DNA of 64,000 bases from Nitratireductor sp. XY-223 (GCF_004959855.1 NZ_SPNT01000003.1:372001-436000); one strand, 5' to 3'; counted from the stretch's first letter, positions 1-8,421 are shown. Notes: generated by a model from the letters alone, not told the origin. Made by a program: numbers and translations.

Positions 1-527
1 AGTGACGGGGCGAACTCGTAGAACAGCTCCACCGGACCGAATCCCGAGTGGATGTGGATCGGGATGTCATGGTCGACGGCAAGGGCGGCAACCTCCTCCA
101 GAAACGGCCGATCGCTCGGATCCAGGCTGTGGACATGGAACTCGCCCAGCCCCTCATGGGGGAAGCGCTGAAGCCGGTCCCTTAAATAATCCAGCATACC
201 TTCGGCCTTGGTCCAGTTCCCGGAACCGGCGCTGCCGTGATAGGGGCGCAGTTCGGGAACGATTCTGTCCGGCGCAAATTCGAACAGACGGATCGTGCCT
301 TCATCCGGTGTTGATGAGACCAGCGCCATGGCAACGCCGTTTCGGTCCATCAACGCGATGACCGTTTCCGGAGGGTAGGGGCCCCATGCCGGTTCCTTGT
401 AATGCACGTGTGCATCGAAGATCGGAACGTCCTCTATGGCGTCTCCGATCGGTCCATGGCCGTCATCGGCCAGGGCGGTTAGACCGAACAGAGTCGCAAA
501 GACGGCAAGGAGCACCTGATATTTCAT
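1..527 (-). CDS. Secreted amidohydrolase (metal-dependent TIM-barrel hydrolase), 3' end cut by window edge
   Basis: The reading frame is open from an ATG at 527 to the left edge, giving about 175 residues. The N-terminus is a signal peptide (MKYQVLLAVFATLFGLTALA) likely cleaved before DDGHG. It is followed by DAHVHY, the metal-binding HxH of the amidohydrolase superfamily at the end of strand 1, and near the edge by IPIHIHSG, typical of a later metal-ligand strand. The substrate cannot be told. The start lies 3 nt after the stop of the lectin-like gene, so the two are almost certainly co-transcribed and translationally coupled. Both products look exported, which is unusual for amidohydrolases and suggests a periplasmic or extracellular substrate. 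Confidence 0.75.
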   Translation of the reverse strand, partial: MKYQVLLAVFATLFGLTALADDGHGPIGDAIEDVPIFDAHVHYKEPAWGPYPPETVIALMDRNGVAMALVSSTPDEGTIRLFEFAPDRIVPELRPYHGSAGSGNWTKAEGMLDYLRDRLQRFPHEGLGEFHVHSLDPSDRPFLEEVAALAVDHDIPIHIHSGFGPVELFYEFAPS

Positions 528-529
528 TG

Positions 530-1165
530 TCAGTCCGCCGCGAAGCACATGAAAAGACCGGCGCCGCCTGTCCGCGCGAGCGCTTCCGGGCTGCAGCCGC
601 GTGAAGGATGCGCCGAATTCCACGAGGTGTTGCCGCCGCCGTGGCGGTCATGGTGGCCGACCTGCGCGCTGCCTTCGTTGTTGCTCGTCCAGTTGCCGCA
701 GGTATGGTCCTTGTCGTCCGGGAAATAGGCGGTGCCGTCGGCCATCGATCCGGTGAGGATGTCATGCTGATTGGGGCTGTCGCCGCGACCCTTGACCGGA
801 CTGCCGCTCTCGTCGAGCGCCGTGCGTTTGACGATGTTCGGGTTGATATGCAGTTGATCGACATCCACGGCAATCAGCTCGCCGGCGGCATTGTACCAGG
901 GGCCAGAGCCGATCCGGTCGCGCGCCGAGATGCCGCGTTTTCCGTCCTCTTCGGTGCTGAGATAGGCACGCCAGGTGCGGCCGGTGCTGCCGGCGGCCTC
1001 GGCAAGCTGCTGGCAATAGGCGTCGGCGCCTTCGATGCCGCCAAGATTGCCGCCGTCCCCGGGCCCGACGCTGGTGATGAAAAATCCCATCGGCGGATTG
1101 TCCGCGACCGCAAACGACAAAGGCGCGAGGACCAGCGTCGAAACGAGGAGTGCTTTCTTGAACAT
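530..1165 (-). CDS. Secreted lectin-like / endostatin-like fold protein
   Basis: A 211-residue protein with a signal peptide (MFKKALLVSTLVLAPLSFAVA). The mature part has the pattern GIEGADAYCQQLA...RTWRAYLST, found in a family of bacterial secreted proteins often labelled lectin or collagen-XVIII/endostatin-like. It has four cysteines spread through the mature chain (in AYCQQL, HTCGNW, RGCSPE and LFMCF), enough for two disulfides as in C-type-lectin-like folds. A His/Gly-rich stretch (VGHHDRHGGGN) near the C-terminus could bind metal. It is the first gene of a two-gene unit with the secreted amidohydrolase and is divergent from a LytTR regulator. The fold assignment is from pattern memory; ligand binding is not shown. 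Confidence 0.6.
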   Translation of the reverse strand: MFKKALLVSTLVLAPLSFAVADNPPMGFFITSVGPGDGGNLGGIEGADAYCQQLAEAAGSTGRTWRAYLSTEEDGKRGISARDRIGSGPWYNAAGELIAVDVDQLHINPNIVKRTALDESGSPVKGRGDSPNQHDILTGSMADGTAYFPDDKDHTCGNWTSNNEGSAQVGHHDRHGGGNTSWNSAHPSRGCSPEALARTGGAGLFMCFAAD

Positions 1166-1287
1166 GCATGGTTCCTTCCGTGTGTGCGGAGAATTGCGCG
1201 GTTGTCGACATCATCAGTGGCCCGCAGACCATGCGGCTCATTATGGCGCGCGCATGAGTCGGTTCAATCGGGCTCAAAATGCCAATA

Positions 1288-1375
1288 CTTGAATGGTACA
1301 AACAATGCATAGTTGAACGGATGCATCTATTTTTATTATTAAATATCAGAAACATATGGTAGTGTACCATTCAAG
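1288..1375. promoter_or_regulatory. Perfect 13-bp inverted repeat between divergent lectin-like and LytTR genes
   Basis: CTTGAATGGTACA at 1288-1300 is exactly repeated as its reverse complement TGTACCATTCAAG at 1363-1375, with AT-rich DNA between. A second pair, ATGCAT at 1305-1310 and 1321-1326, lies inside. The right arm ends 8 nt before the LytTR gene start, so binding there would block its expression, while the left arm is 123 nt upstream of the lectin-like start. Binding by the adjacent LytTR protein is inference. Confidence 0.6.
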
Positions 1376-1383
1376 AAGCGCGA

Positions 1384-2238
1384 ATGAGCAGGAATTCGGC
1401 GCCTATGAAGTGGTCTGAAACCGTCTACGTTCTGGCAGCGACTCTCTTGGCTGCAGGCATCGTTGCGGCCACCAATCCGAACGCGTTTGGCGACCTGCGC
1501 ATCTTTCTTTACGCCTACTGGCTGGTGCGGTTGTCGATAGAATGCGGCCTGTTCATCGCCTTCCGGAGCCTGCTCGAGGCGGCTGGCATGGCAAGAGAAC
1601 GCCGGTTCCTGCTGTTCTCGTCGGCCTTCCTGCTCAGCCTGATTCCGTTCGTTCTCGCGATCACGGCACTCGACATCGTCCTCGGCTTTCCGGAACTGGG
1701 CCTTGCCGTGCCCGGTGGGGCCGAGGGGGCATTCCTGCGGGAGTTTTTTCTTGAGGTCGGCTATCTCGCCGATGATCACCTGTTCCTGTGCCTTCTGGTC
1801 TCGCTGCCGCGGCTGATTGCCCGCAGCGGATCACCCACGCTGTTGCTGCGGGAATTCGAGCAGCCGCTGGACGAGGCCCACGTCCTGGGTCCGGAGCAAC
1901 TGCCGATGCTCGATGCGCCGCTGAAAGGCGCACTGCTGCGCGTCGAGGCGCAGGAACACTACGTCATTATCAACACGACGGAGGAGCAGCGCATGGTGCT
2001 TGGCCGGTTTTCCGACATCGTGGCGCTGTTGCCGGGTGCTCTCGGAATGCAGGTGCACCGGTCCCACTGGGTCGCCGGCGCTGCCGTCTCTTCCGTTTTC
2101 ACCGAGAAACGAAACATGAAGCTGCGCTTGCGGAACGGCGATGTCGTGCCGGTCAGCAGGCGTTTCCGCAGTGCCGTGCAAGGCCGGTTCGACTTGGGCG
2201 GCGTTTCCGCCGGCGGCGGCGCTACACAACAAGCGTGA
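1384..2238 (+). CDS. Membrane-anchored LytTR-family transcription regulator
   Basis: A 284-residue protein. The N-terminal part (about residues 10-145) holds four hydrophobic segments. The C-terminal ~100 residues form a LytTR DNA-binding domain: LLRVEAQEHYVIINT, then GMQVHRSHWVA, then LRLRNGDVVPVSRRFRSAV, the order typical of the family. There is no receiver domain, so it is a one-component membrane sensor-regulator rather than a classic LytR response regulator. The likely targets are its own gene and the divergent lectin-like/amidohydrolase pair. ATG 1384 has a weak AAGAAG upstream; ATG 1405 has AGGAA 13 nt before it and is a possible alternative. The 3' end overlaps the convergent alkC gene by 17 bp. 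Confidence 0.85.
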   Translation: MSRNSAPMKWSETVYVLAATLLAAGIVAATNPNAFGDLRIFLYAYWLVRLSIECGLFIAFRSLLEAAGMARERRFLLFSSAFLLSLIPFVLAITALDIVLGFPELGLAVPGGAEGAFLREFFLEVGYLADDHLFLCLLVSLPRLIARSGSPTLLLREFEQPLDEAHVLGPEQLPMLDAPLKGALLRVEAQEHYVIINTTEEQRMVLGRFSDIVALLPGALGMQVHRSHWVAGAAVSSVFTEKRNMKLRLRNGDVVPVSRRFRSAVQGRFDLGGVSAGGGATQQA

Positions 2239-3352
2239 AGGCCCGTTCCCCGAGGCGTTGTCCGTTGGCCTGGATCTCGACAACGTGCCGCCCGCCGTAA
2301 TAGGTGCGCGTGGTGACGGCGCGCAACGAGTGCTTCTTCTCGAAAACCATGCGCTCACCGGCCGCAAGGCGCAGGGTCTTCCACTTGAACACCTTGGGTG
2401 ACGTGCTGCCATTGGCCTTCCGGTGATGGACGACATAGTCGACGATCACCTCCTGCTCCGATGTCGCGGTCGATCGTATGTCGGCGGATATCCGCAGCGT
2501 CTCACCCATGTGGACCGTGTCGCGGTCGAGCGAAAGCCCGTCGAGCGCCACCTGAGCGGGCCCGTAACCCAGCGTTCCGAGCGTCGGGCGGTGGCCGGCC
2601 TTGATGAGCGAGCGGCAGGCATGCCGGACCAGCCTCTCGCGGTTCTTGCCCGGATTGCCCGTTAGCCAATTGCCGGCGATCCGGGCGACGAGATCCGGAT
2701 GGTCCTTGGCGATGTCATTGAGACTGTTGGCGACGGAGCGGCGCACATAGTCCTGCGGGTCGTCCCGCAGCGTTTCCAGGACGGGCAGGATCGGCGACGG
2801 ATCCGCGACAAAGACGTTGAGGCGCATGCCCCAGGGAAGACGCGGGCGGGTGCCTTCAGATGCCAGGCGCCGGACGTGGTAGTTGCCGTCCTTCGCCCAC
2901 CGCGAAACATGCCGCATAGCGCGTTTCGTGTCGGCGGCTATGAAGGGGCGCACGGCGAATTCGGCGCTCATCCGCTTCGTCATCTCCTTCAGCACGTCCA
3001 TGCTGTGGTCGAAATCGTCAAGACCCCCGCGCGCCACGAATTCGGCCATCGGAAGGACCGCCCAGCCGCGGAGGCCGCGTGCGTCGCTCGACAGTTCCGA
3101 AAGGTCGACATCGTCTTCCGGGTGAAGGGCGCCGACAAGGATGGCGCAAGCGGCCCTGAAATCACCTGGAAGGCTGGCGGACAGCGCGTCGGTAATGTGG
3201 TTGGAGCGCTGTTTCAGTTCCAGCGCATCGAGCCCGTCAAGCGCGCGCTTCGAAAACAGTCCGGCGTCGAATTGCGGCGACTGGCGCGCCAGGTGCTCCG
3301 CCATCGCCGCGACCAGGTCCGCGTTGAAGAAGTTCTTGAATGGTTCGGGCAT
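2222..3352 (-). CDS. alkC: AlkC-type DNA alkylation repair glycosylase with C-terminal Ig-like domain
   Basis: A 376-residue protein of the HEAT-like-repeat DNA glycosylase family that excises alkylated bases such as 3-methyladenine. The helical-repeat part covers about residues 1-260 and contains the diagnostic VRRLASEGTRPRLPWGMRL and DDPQDYVRRSVANSLNDIAK. The last ~110 residues (from GYGPAQVALDGLSLDRD to the end) are beta-rich, the immunoglobulin-like domain that separates AlkC from AlkD. It stands alone, converging with the LytTR gene and reading in the same direction as the TRAP operon upstream (106-bp gap), so read-through is possible. Length fits AlkC rather than the shorter AlkD. Confidence 0.85.
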   Translation of the reverse strand: MPEPFKNFFNADLVAAMAEHLARQSPQFDAGLFSKRALDGLDALELKQRSNHITDALSASLPGDFRAACAILVGALHPEDDVDLSELSSDARGLRGWAVLPMAEFVARGGLDDFDHSMDVLKEMTKRMSAEFAVRPFIAADTKRAMRHVSRWAKDGNYHVRRLASEGTRPRLPWGMRLNVFVADPSPILPVLETLRDDPQDYVRRSVANSLNDIAKDHPDLVARIAGNWLTGNPGKNRERLVRHACRSLIKAGHRPTLGTLGYGPAQVALDGLSLDRDTVHMGETLRISADIRSTATSEQEVIVDYVVHHRKANGSTSPKVFKWKTLRLAAGERMVFEKKHSLRAVTTRTYYGGRHVVEIQANGQRLGERAFTLVV

Positions 3353-3455
3353 CGATGCGCGTCTCCTCGCCTGTATCGGCCCGAATAGATCACAGCCCTC
3401 CTTACAGCGGCCTGTCAGGAAGATGCGGGATTATCCACTATGCGGTTGCCTGATT

Positions 3456-3950
3456 TCAGTTATCCTCATCGATGTCGGACAGCGAGGTGCCGCGCCAGTC
3501 GGGATCGGGCTCAGCCGGTTCGGTCGCTAGGCTAGCCGCCCGTGCACCCTGAATGGCGCAGTATTCGTCCTTCTCCGAGCTGTCGCCGCTGATGCCGACG
3601 GCGCCGATCGTGCTGCCGTCATCATCGAGCACCAGGACGCCGCCAGGCACCGGGACGAAGCGGCCGTCGGAGGCGGCGGCGAGCGCGTTCTGGAAAACGG
3701 GGCGCTTGCTCAATCGGTCCCTGATCAGGCGGCTTGAAACGCCCATGCCGAGGGCGCCCCAGGCTTTGCCGCGCGCCACGTCGAAGCGCAGGATGCCCGA
3801 ACCGTCTTCGCTCTTGGATGCAACGATGTGACCGCCCGCATTCAACACAACGACAGTGAGGGGATGCATGTCCTCCGCGCGCCCGGCGGCGAGCGCCCCG
3901 TCGACGATTTTTTCCGCAAGGGTCAGTGGCATCGAGGTCTTGATACGCAT
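3456..3950 (-). CDS. GlcG/HbpS family heme-binding-like protein
   Basis: A 164-residue protein of the GlcG/HbpS (DUF336) family. The family is recognised by LNAGGHIVASKSEDGSG, ARGKAWGALGMG, FVPVPGGVLVLDDDGSTIGAVGISG and the Cys-Ala-Ile-Gln segment near the end. There is no signal peptide, so it is cytoplasmic. A good ribosome site (GGAGGGA, 9 nt before ATG 3950) supports the start. It follows the TRAP permease by 20 bp as the last gene of that operon, so it may act on, sense or chaperone the imported compound. Members bind heme or small metabolites; the true ligand here is unknown. Confidence 0.8.
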   Translation of the reverse strand: MRIKTSMPLTLAEKIVDGALAAGRAEDMHPLTVVVLNAGGHIVASKSEDGSGILRFDVARGKAWGALGMGVSSRLIRDRLSKRPVFQNALAAASDGRFVPVPGGVLVLDDDGSTIGAVGISGDSSEKDEYCAIQGARAASLATEPAEPDPDWRGTSLSDIDEDN

Positions 3951-3970
3951 GAAATAGTCCCTCCGAATTG

Positions 3971-5293
3971 TCAGTTGCGCATGAGGTCGGGCAGCCAGGT
4001 GACGATTTCCGGGAAAGCCAGCAGCACGGCAATTGTAATCACGTCGGCGACGAAGAACAGCATCACCCCGCGGAATATCTGGCCGAGCGGAATGTCCGGC
4101 CGTACGCCGTTGACGACGAAGCAGTTAAGGCCGATCGGCGGTGTGATCAGGCAGACCTCGGCCATCTTGACGACAATGATGCCGAACCAGATGGAATCGA
4201 AACCCAGCGCGATCACGGCCGGGTAGACCACCGGCAGTGTCAGAAGCAGCATGCCGATGGCGTCCATGAACATGCCGAGGACCGCGTAGGCCACCAGGAT
4301 ACAGATCATGATCACCATCGGGTCCGTGTCGAGGCTGAGGATCCACGACGTGAACGCCTCCGGCAGTCCGGAAAATCCGAGGAAGCGCACGAAGATCAGC
4401 ACGCCCCAGATGAGCGAGAAGATCATCGCGGTCAGCTTTGCCGATTCCATCAGCGCGGCCCGGATCGTCTTGAAGCCGGTACCCCTGAAAAGCGCCAGGA
4501 CGAAAACGACACCGGCGCCCAGAGCGCCCGCCTCGGTCGGTGTCGCCCAGCCGTTATAGATGGCGGATATGATGATGACGACGACGAGCAGGATCGGCGA
4601 GACGCCAGGCAGCGTTGCGAAGCGCTCGCGCCAGGAAAATCCCCCGACAGACGGTGCGGAGTCCGGTGCAACGAAGGACCATACAATAATGATGGCGGCA
4701 TAGATGAGCGCCGATACGGCGCCCGGCAGGAAGCCGGCGAGCAGCAGCTGGCCGACGGATTCCTCGACGATGATGGCGTAGATGACAAGGATGGCCGAAG
4801 GCGGGATCAGCGTCGCCAGCGTACCGCCTGCAGCGACGACCCCGGCCGCCAGTTTCTTGTCATAGCCGTATTTCAGCATTTCGGGGATGGCAACCCGGGC
4901 GAAGACCGCTGATGTCGCGACCGATGCGCCGGAAACGGCCGCAAATCCGGCGGTCGCAAACACGGTGGCGACGGCGAGGCCGCCCGGCACCCAGCCAACC
5001 CATTTGCGGGCGGCCTCGAATAGCTGGCGCGTCATGCCGGCATGGAATGCCAGGAAGCCGATGAAGATGAACATCGGCAGGACGCTGAGCGCATAGGTGG
5101 ATGATTTGGAGTGCGGGATCGTGCCCACGATGCCGGCCGCCGGTCCCCAGCCGAGCAGTTCCACCAGCCCGAACAGTCCCGTCACGGCGGCGGCGAAAAC
5201 GACACGCACGCCAAGGAAGACAAGGAACAGCAGCAGTCCGAGGCCGATGAGGCCGACCGTGAGCGGATCGTCGAAGCCGATGCCGATAATCAT
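3971..5293 (-). CDS. TRAP transporter large permease (DctM type)
   Basis: A 440-residue, highly hydrophobic protein with about twelve membrane segments, matching the usual ~430 residues of DctM. Family motifs include GFAAVSGASVATSAVF, a Gly-rich AAGGTLATLIPPSAILVIYA loop (substrate/Na+ site region), YNGWATPTEAGALGAG and LITPPIGLNCFVVNG near the C-terminus. It forms the ion-coupled translocation channel of a tripartite ATP-independent periplasmic transporter with the small permease and the binding protein. Its ATG overlaps the stop of the small permease gene by 4 bp (ATGA), showing translational coupling. The substrate is probably an organic acid but is not determined. Confidence 0.92.
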   Translation of the reverse strand: MIIGIGFDDPLTVGLIGLGLLLFLVFLGVRVVFAAAVTGLFGLVELLGWGPAAGIVGTIPHSKSSTYALSVLPMFIFIGFLAFHAGMTRQLFEAARKWVGWVPGGLAVATVFATAGFAAVSGASVATSAVFARVAIPEMLKYGYDKKLAAGVVAAGGTLATLIPPSAILVIYAIIVEESVGQLLLAGFLPGAVSALIYAAIIIVWSFVAPDSAPSVGGFSWRERFATLPGVSPILLVVVIIISAIYNGWATPTEAGALGAGVVFVLALFRGTGFKTIRAALMESAKLTAMIFSLIWGVLIFVRFLGFSGLPEAFTSWILSLDTDPMVIMICILVAYAVLGMFMDAIGMLLLTLPVVYPAVIALGFDSIWFGIIVVKMAEVCLITPPIGLNCFVVNGVRPDIPLGQIFRGVMLFFVADVITIAVLLAFPEIVTWLPDLMRN

Positions 5294-5934
5294 GGCTTCG
5301 TCCCGGCTGCTTCGTCGATGGTCTCGCCGAGCGCCCCTTCGATTTCTTCCTTGGCCACCTCCGAAACGTCCTTGTGAACGCTGACGCCCTCGGGTGCCAG
5401 TGCCGGATTGATCAGCAGCCGGATGGATCCGGCGAGCTGTATCGCCAGGCGCACGAACCAGAGAGAAAAGGCAACAGGAACCAGCAGTTTTGACGGCCAG
5501 ACGGGAAACTCCGCGTCAATGGTCGAGTCGCCCAGCTGATAGGAGCGCATGAAGTGGTCCCACCCGTACCAGATGAGCACACCGACAATGCCGAGGCCGA
5601 CCAGCGTGGCGAGCGATTCGGCGGCCCACAGAACGCGCCCGCGAAGGCCTCCGATGAACAGCTCCATGCGGATATGGGCACCGAGGCGCTGACAGTAGGC
5701 GGCGCCGAGAAAAGCCATGCTCGCCATGGACAGCTCCACGAGATCGATATAGCCGGTGATCGGGGAGTTGAAGATCGAGCGCAGCCCGATCTGGGCGATG
5801 CCGAGCACCATCAGGACGAAGATGGCAATGCCGGCGACCATGTTGGCGGCGTCTTCCAGCGGCGCGAACATACGCCCCAAACGGGCGACCGGACCCGGAC
5901 CGATTTCATCCGGTGCACTCGGCTGTGTTGTCAT
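5290..5934 (-). CDS. TRAP transporter small permease (DctQ type)
   Basis: A 214-residue protein with four membrane segments (about residues 30-55, 68-90, 105-125 and 148-170). The family motif region YIDLVELSMASMAFLGAAYC and the sequence HIRMELFIGGLRGRV after the second segment are typical of DctQ. It assembles with DctM in the inner membrane. The extended C-terminal tail of about 40 charged residues after the last membrane segment is longer than the family average. It sits between the binding-protein gene (97-bp gap) and DctM (4-bp overlap). Confidence 0.9.
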   Translation of the reverse strand: MTTQPSAPDEIGPGPVARLGRMFAPLEDAANMVAGIAIFVLMVLGIAQIGLRSIFNSPITGYIDLVELSMASMAFLGAAYCQRLGAHIRMELFIGGLRGRVLWAAESLATLVGLGIVGVLIWYGWDHFMRSYQLGDSTIDAEFPVWPSKLLVPVAFSLWFVRLAIQLAGSIRLLINPALAPEGVSVHKDVSEVAKEEIEGALGETIDEAAGTKP

Positions 5935-6031
5935 GGCATGCCCTTGGCGCGTCGCTCGTCAATGATGCGGAGGAGGGGATGCCGGAACCGATGTGATGCT
6001 CCACCTCCGGTTCCGGCCAGCTGTTGAGGCC

Positions 6032-7069
6032 CTATTGCGCCCTGGCCTCATCAGCATACTGCCAGATCGCATCGAACACGCCCTGAGAGTCGAACTTGTC
6101 CTTGTTGGCTGCGATCCATTCGTCCCAGACGGGCTTGCCCGCGACCTCGCGGAAGCGCTCAAGGTCCTCGTCCGAATAGGTGATCTTCTTCAGGGTTTCC
6201 TCGAACACCGGCAGGTTCTTCTTGTCCTGCTCGGCATAGGCCGCCAGCTCGGTGTCCATGACGAGGTCACGGTTTTCCATCAGGAAATCCTGATACTGCT
6301 TGGGCAGTGCATCGAAGGCGGTCTTGTTGAACACCCATCCGCATTCCGATGTTCCGGGCGTAAGATTGCTGGTGAACCAGTCCGCCTCGTCACTGATCTT
6401 GAAAGCCACGTGGGCGTAGGTGAACGGAAAGGCCGCCGCATCGAGCGCACCGCGCTGAAACGCCGTCGAGGTCTCGCCGGCGGGCAGGGTCACCTTGGTC
6501 GCGCCCAGCTTCTCCATGGCCGAGCCAAGGCCGCCGCCGGCCCGCACGCGCATGCCGTCCCAGTCCTCGAGGGACTCGGGCGCATCGCCCTTGCCGAGGA
6601 TCTCATACTGCGGCAACAGGCCCGAGACGTACGGAATGGCGTTCCATTTTTCCATGTCGGCAACGAGCGCCGGATGCTCGAACATCTTCGAGCGCACATA
6701 TTTATCCACCTTCGGATCGCCCAGCGGCAGGAAGGGGAGCGAGAACACCATGAAGGACGGGTTCTTGCCGGGGTGGTAGAAGTTGCAGAACGCGGCGCCC
6801 TCGAATGCGTTGAGTTTCAGGCCGTCGAGATTCTCGCGCGCCTGTGAAAGCTGGCCACCGTAGAAAATCTTGATTTCGAAGTTGCCGTCAGTCTCCGCTG
6901 CCGCCTTTTCCGCCAGCGCTTCCATCCCCGCCGACAAGGCGCGCGGATTGCCCCACATGGAAATCTTCCAGAATACTTTCGGCCCATCGATATTCGCCGC
7001 ATGGGCGCTCGGGCTCAGGACGGCGGCACTCGCCAGAGCGCCGGCAAGCAGAGAAAGTCGCAATGTCAT
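6032..7069 (-). CDS. TRAP transporter substrate-binding protein (DctP family)
   Basis: A 345-residue periplasmic binding protein, first gene of the TRAP operon. ATG 7069 is preceded by GGGAGGACCC, an excellent ribosome site, and starts a signal peptide (MTLRLSLLAGALASAAVLSP, cleaved near AHAAN); a longer in-frame start has neither. DctP-family traits are visible: ISMWGNPRALSAGMEALAEK at the mature N-terminus, VRAGGGLGSAMEKLGATKVTLPAGETSTAFQRG in the middle with the conserved Arg that binds the substrate carboxylate, and DEADWFTSNLTPG. The family average is ~330 residues. The substrate is unknown, and the GlcG-like partner in the operon hints at a 2-hydroxy-acid or a related small acid. Confidence 0.9.
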   Translation of the reverse strand: MTLRLSLLAGALASAAVLSPSAHAANIDGPKVFWKISMWGNPRALSAGMEALAEKAAAETDGNFEIKIFYGGQLSQARENLDGLKLNAFEGAAFCNFYHPGKNPSFMVFSLPFLPLGDPKVDKYVRSKMFEHPALVADMEKWNAIPYVSGLLPQYEILGKGDAPESLEDWDGMRVRAGGGLGSAMEKLGATKVTLPAGETSTAFQRGALDAAAFPFTYAHVAFKISDEADWFTSNLTPGTSECGWVFNKTAFDALPKQYQDFLMENRDLVMDTELAAYAEQDKKNLPVFEETLKKITYSDEDLERFREVAGKPVWDEWIAANKDKFDSQGVFDAIWQYADEARAQ

Positions 7070-7544
7070 CGGGTCCTCCCATTTATGCTTCCGACCGGCC
7101 GTTGCGGTCCGATCACGAATTCCTGATTTGACAGGTTGGCCGATATTAGAACGCAAAAATTCAAAATGCAATAATATCGATATTTTTTGTCTAACTGATT
7201 TATTTTCGAGATTTTTTGACCCACGAATAAAATCTGGATTGCCGGGTTTCGACCGCCCCAGGACGGATTTTCGGAAGAATCAGCGCAAAATCCGGAACGG
7301 CGAATACCTCGAAGGGGATTGCAGTCGTGTCGCCGCACCCGCGTTGCGGAACCGGATCCGCAACGGTTAACCGTCCCGAACATCTGAGGAAAACCGGCAG
7401 TGTATTCTTGCCTTCTGGGCGCGACAAAATGGCGCAGTGCGGCTATAGTGAGGCCAGTGCAGGTCGCGGACTGCGTGACCGGCCGAGCCAAGGGCACCAC
7501 ATCGGTCCGTGACCATGCCGAACCCGACGAAGGGAGGAATGGTT
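7070..7544. other. Intergenic region with AT-rich promoter zone between divergent TRAP and DUF2189 genes
   Basis: No credible gene is seen. Positions 7130-7215 are much more AT-rich than the surroundings and must carry the TRAP operon promoter. They contain the 12-bp palindrome AATATCGATATT (7173-7184) and an inverted repeat GATATTA (7142-7148) / TAATATC (7172-7178), good candidates for a regulator site. No regulator gene lies nearby. The rest up to 7530 is GC-rich and featureless apart from the GGGAGG ribosome site at 7532-7537. Confidence 0.5.
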
Positions 7545-8351
7545 ATGGGGAATATCCACGTCATCACCGGCTCTGATGGAGATGTCGCGCATCCGCAAAT
7601 CCGCAAGATCTCGAATGCGGATGTGGTCGACGCGCTTCGCAAGGGGCTCGATGATTTCTGGGACAAGCCGTCGCATTATGTATTTTTATGTCTGATCTAT
7701 CCGATCGTCGGCGTCGTGCTGATTACCTGGACATCGGGCGGCAATGCGTTGCAGCTCGTCTATCCGCTGATGGCGGGATTTGCCCTTCTCGGACCGATCG
7801 CCGCGATCGGCCTTTATGAGATCAGCCGGCGGCGCGAACTGGGACTGGACACGTCCTGGAAACACGCGCTCGAGGTGACGCGCTCCCCTGCTATTCCGGC
7901 GATCCTCGCCGTCGGCGCGGTGCTCGTCGTGATGTTCGTTGCGTGGATGTACGCGGCACAGGCGATCTATCAGGGCCTTTACGGGCAGGCGGCGCCGGAT
8001 TCCATCTGGGCCTTCGTGGGCAGTGTCCTGTCGACGCAGCAGGGCTGGATGCTGATCATTGTCGGCAATGCCGTCGGGTTCGTCTTTGCACTTGTGGTGC
8101 TGTGCACGACGGTCATCGCCTTTCCGCTGCTGCTCGACCGCGATGTCGGCGCCTATTCCGCGATCGAGACCTCCGTGCGTGCCGTAGCCGCAAATCCTGT
8201 TCAGATGATCCTGTGGGGCCTGATCGTCGCCATTACCCTTCTGATCGGATCGATCCCGCTTCTGGTCGGACTGGCAATCGTAATGCCGGTGCTCGGACAC
8301 GCGACCTGGCATCTTTACAGGAAGGTTGTCGCGCAACCGGAAAGCAAGTGA
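7545..8351 (+). CDS. DUF2189 family membrane protein
   Basis: A 268-residue inner-membrane protein with about six hydrophobic segments. The family is recognised by RKISNADVVDALRKGLDDFW near the N-terminus, FALLGPIAAIGLYEISRRRE after the second segment, and FPLLLDRDVGAYSAIETSVRAV before the last pair. GGGAGG at 7532-7537 is 7 nt from ATG 7545 and only 1 nt from ATG 7539, so 7545 is preferred. It has its own terminator shared with the convergent cox operon. DUF2189 genes are often beside cytochrome oxidase genes in alphaproteobacteria; whether they act together is not known. Confidence 0.85.
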   Translation: MGNIHVITGSDGDVAHPQIRKISNADVVDALRKGLDDFWDKPSHYVFLCLIYPIVGVVLITWTSGGNALQLVYPLMAGFALLGPIAAIGLYEISRRRELGLDTSWKHALEVTRSPAIPAILAVGAVLVVMFVAWMYAAQAIYQGLYGQAAPDSIWAFVGSVLSTQQGWMLIIVGNAVGFVFALVVLCTTVIAFPLLLDRDVGAYSAIETSVRAVAANPVQMILWGLIVAITLLIGSIPLLVGLAIVMPVLGHATWHLYRKVVAQPESK

Positions 8352-8371
8352 CACCGTCTACAGGACGGACA

Positions 8372-8402
8372 AAAAAACCGGCGCCGTAAGCGCCGGTTTT
8401 TT
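8372..8402. terminator. Bidirectional intrinsic terminator between DUF2189 and cox operon
   Basis: The arms AAAAAACCGGCGC (8372-8384) and GCGCCGGTTTTTT (8390-8402) are perfectly complementary around a CGTAA loop. Both strands therefore end in a GC-rich hairpin followed by a T-run. It lies 20 nt after the DUF2189 stop and 19 nt after the cox operon stop, so it serves both. Confidence 0.92.
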
Positions 8403-8421
8403 ATTGCGAAAAGTTTGCCGG

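Noticed and set aside
7327-7512. 61-codon plus-strand frame upstream of the DUF2189 gene
   Set aside because: No ribosome site and composition unlike a protein; the region is more likely promoter DNA.
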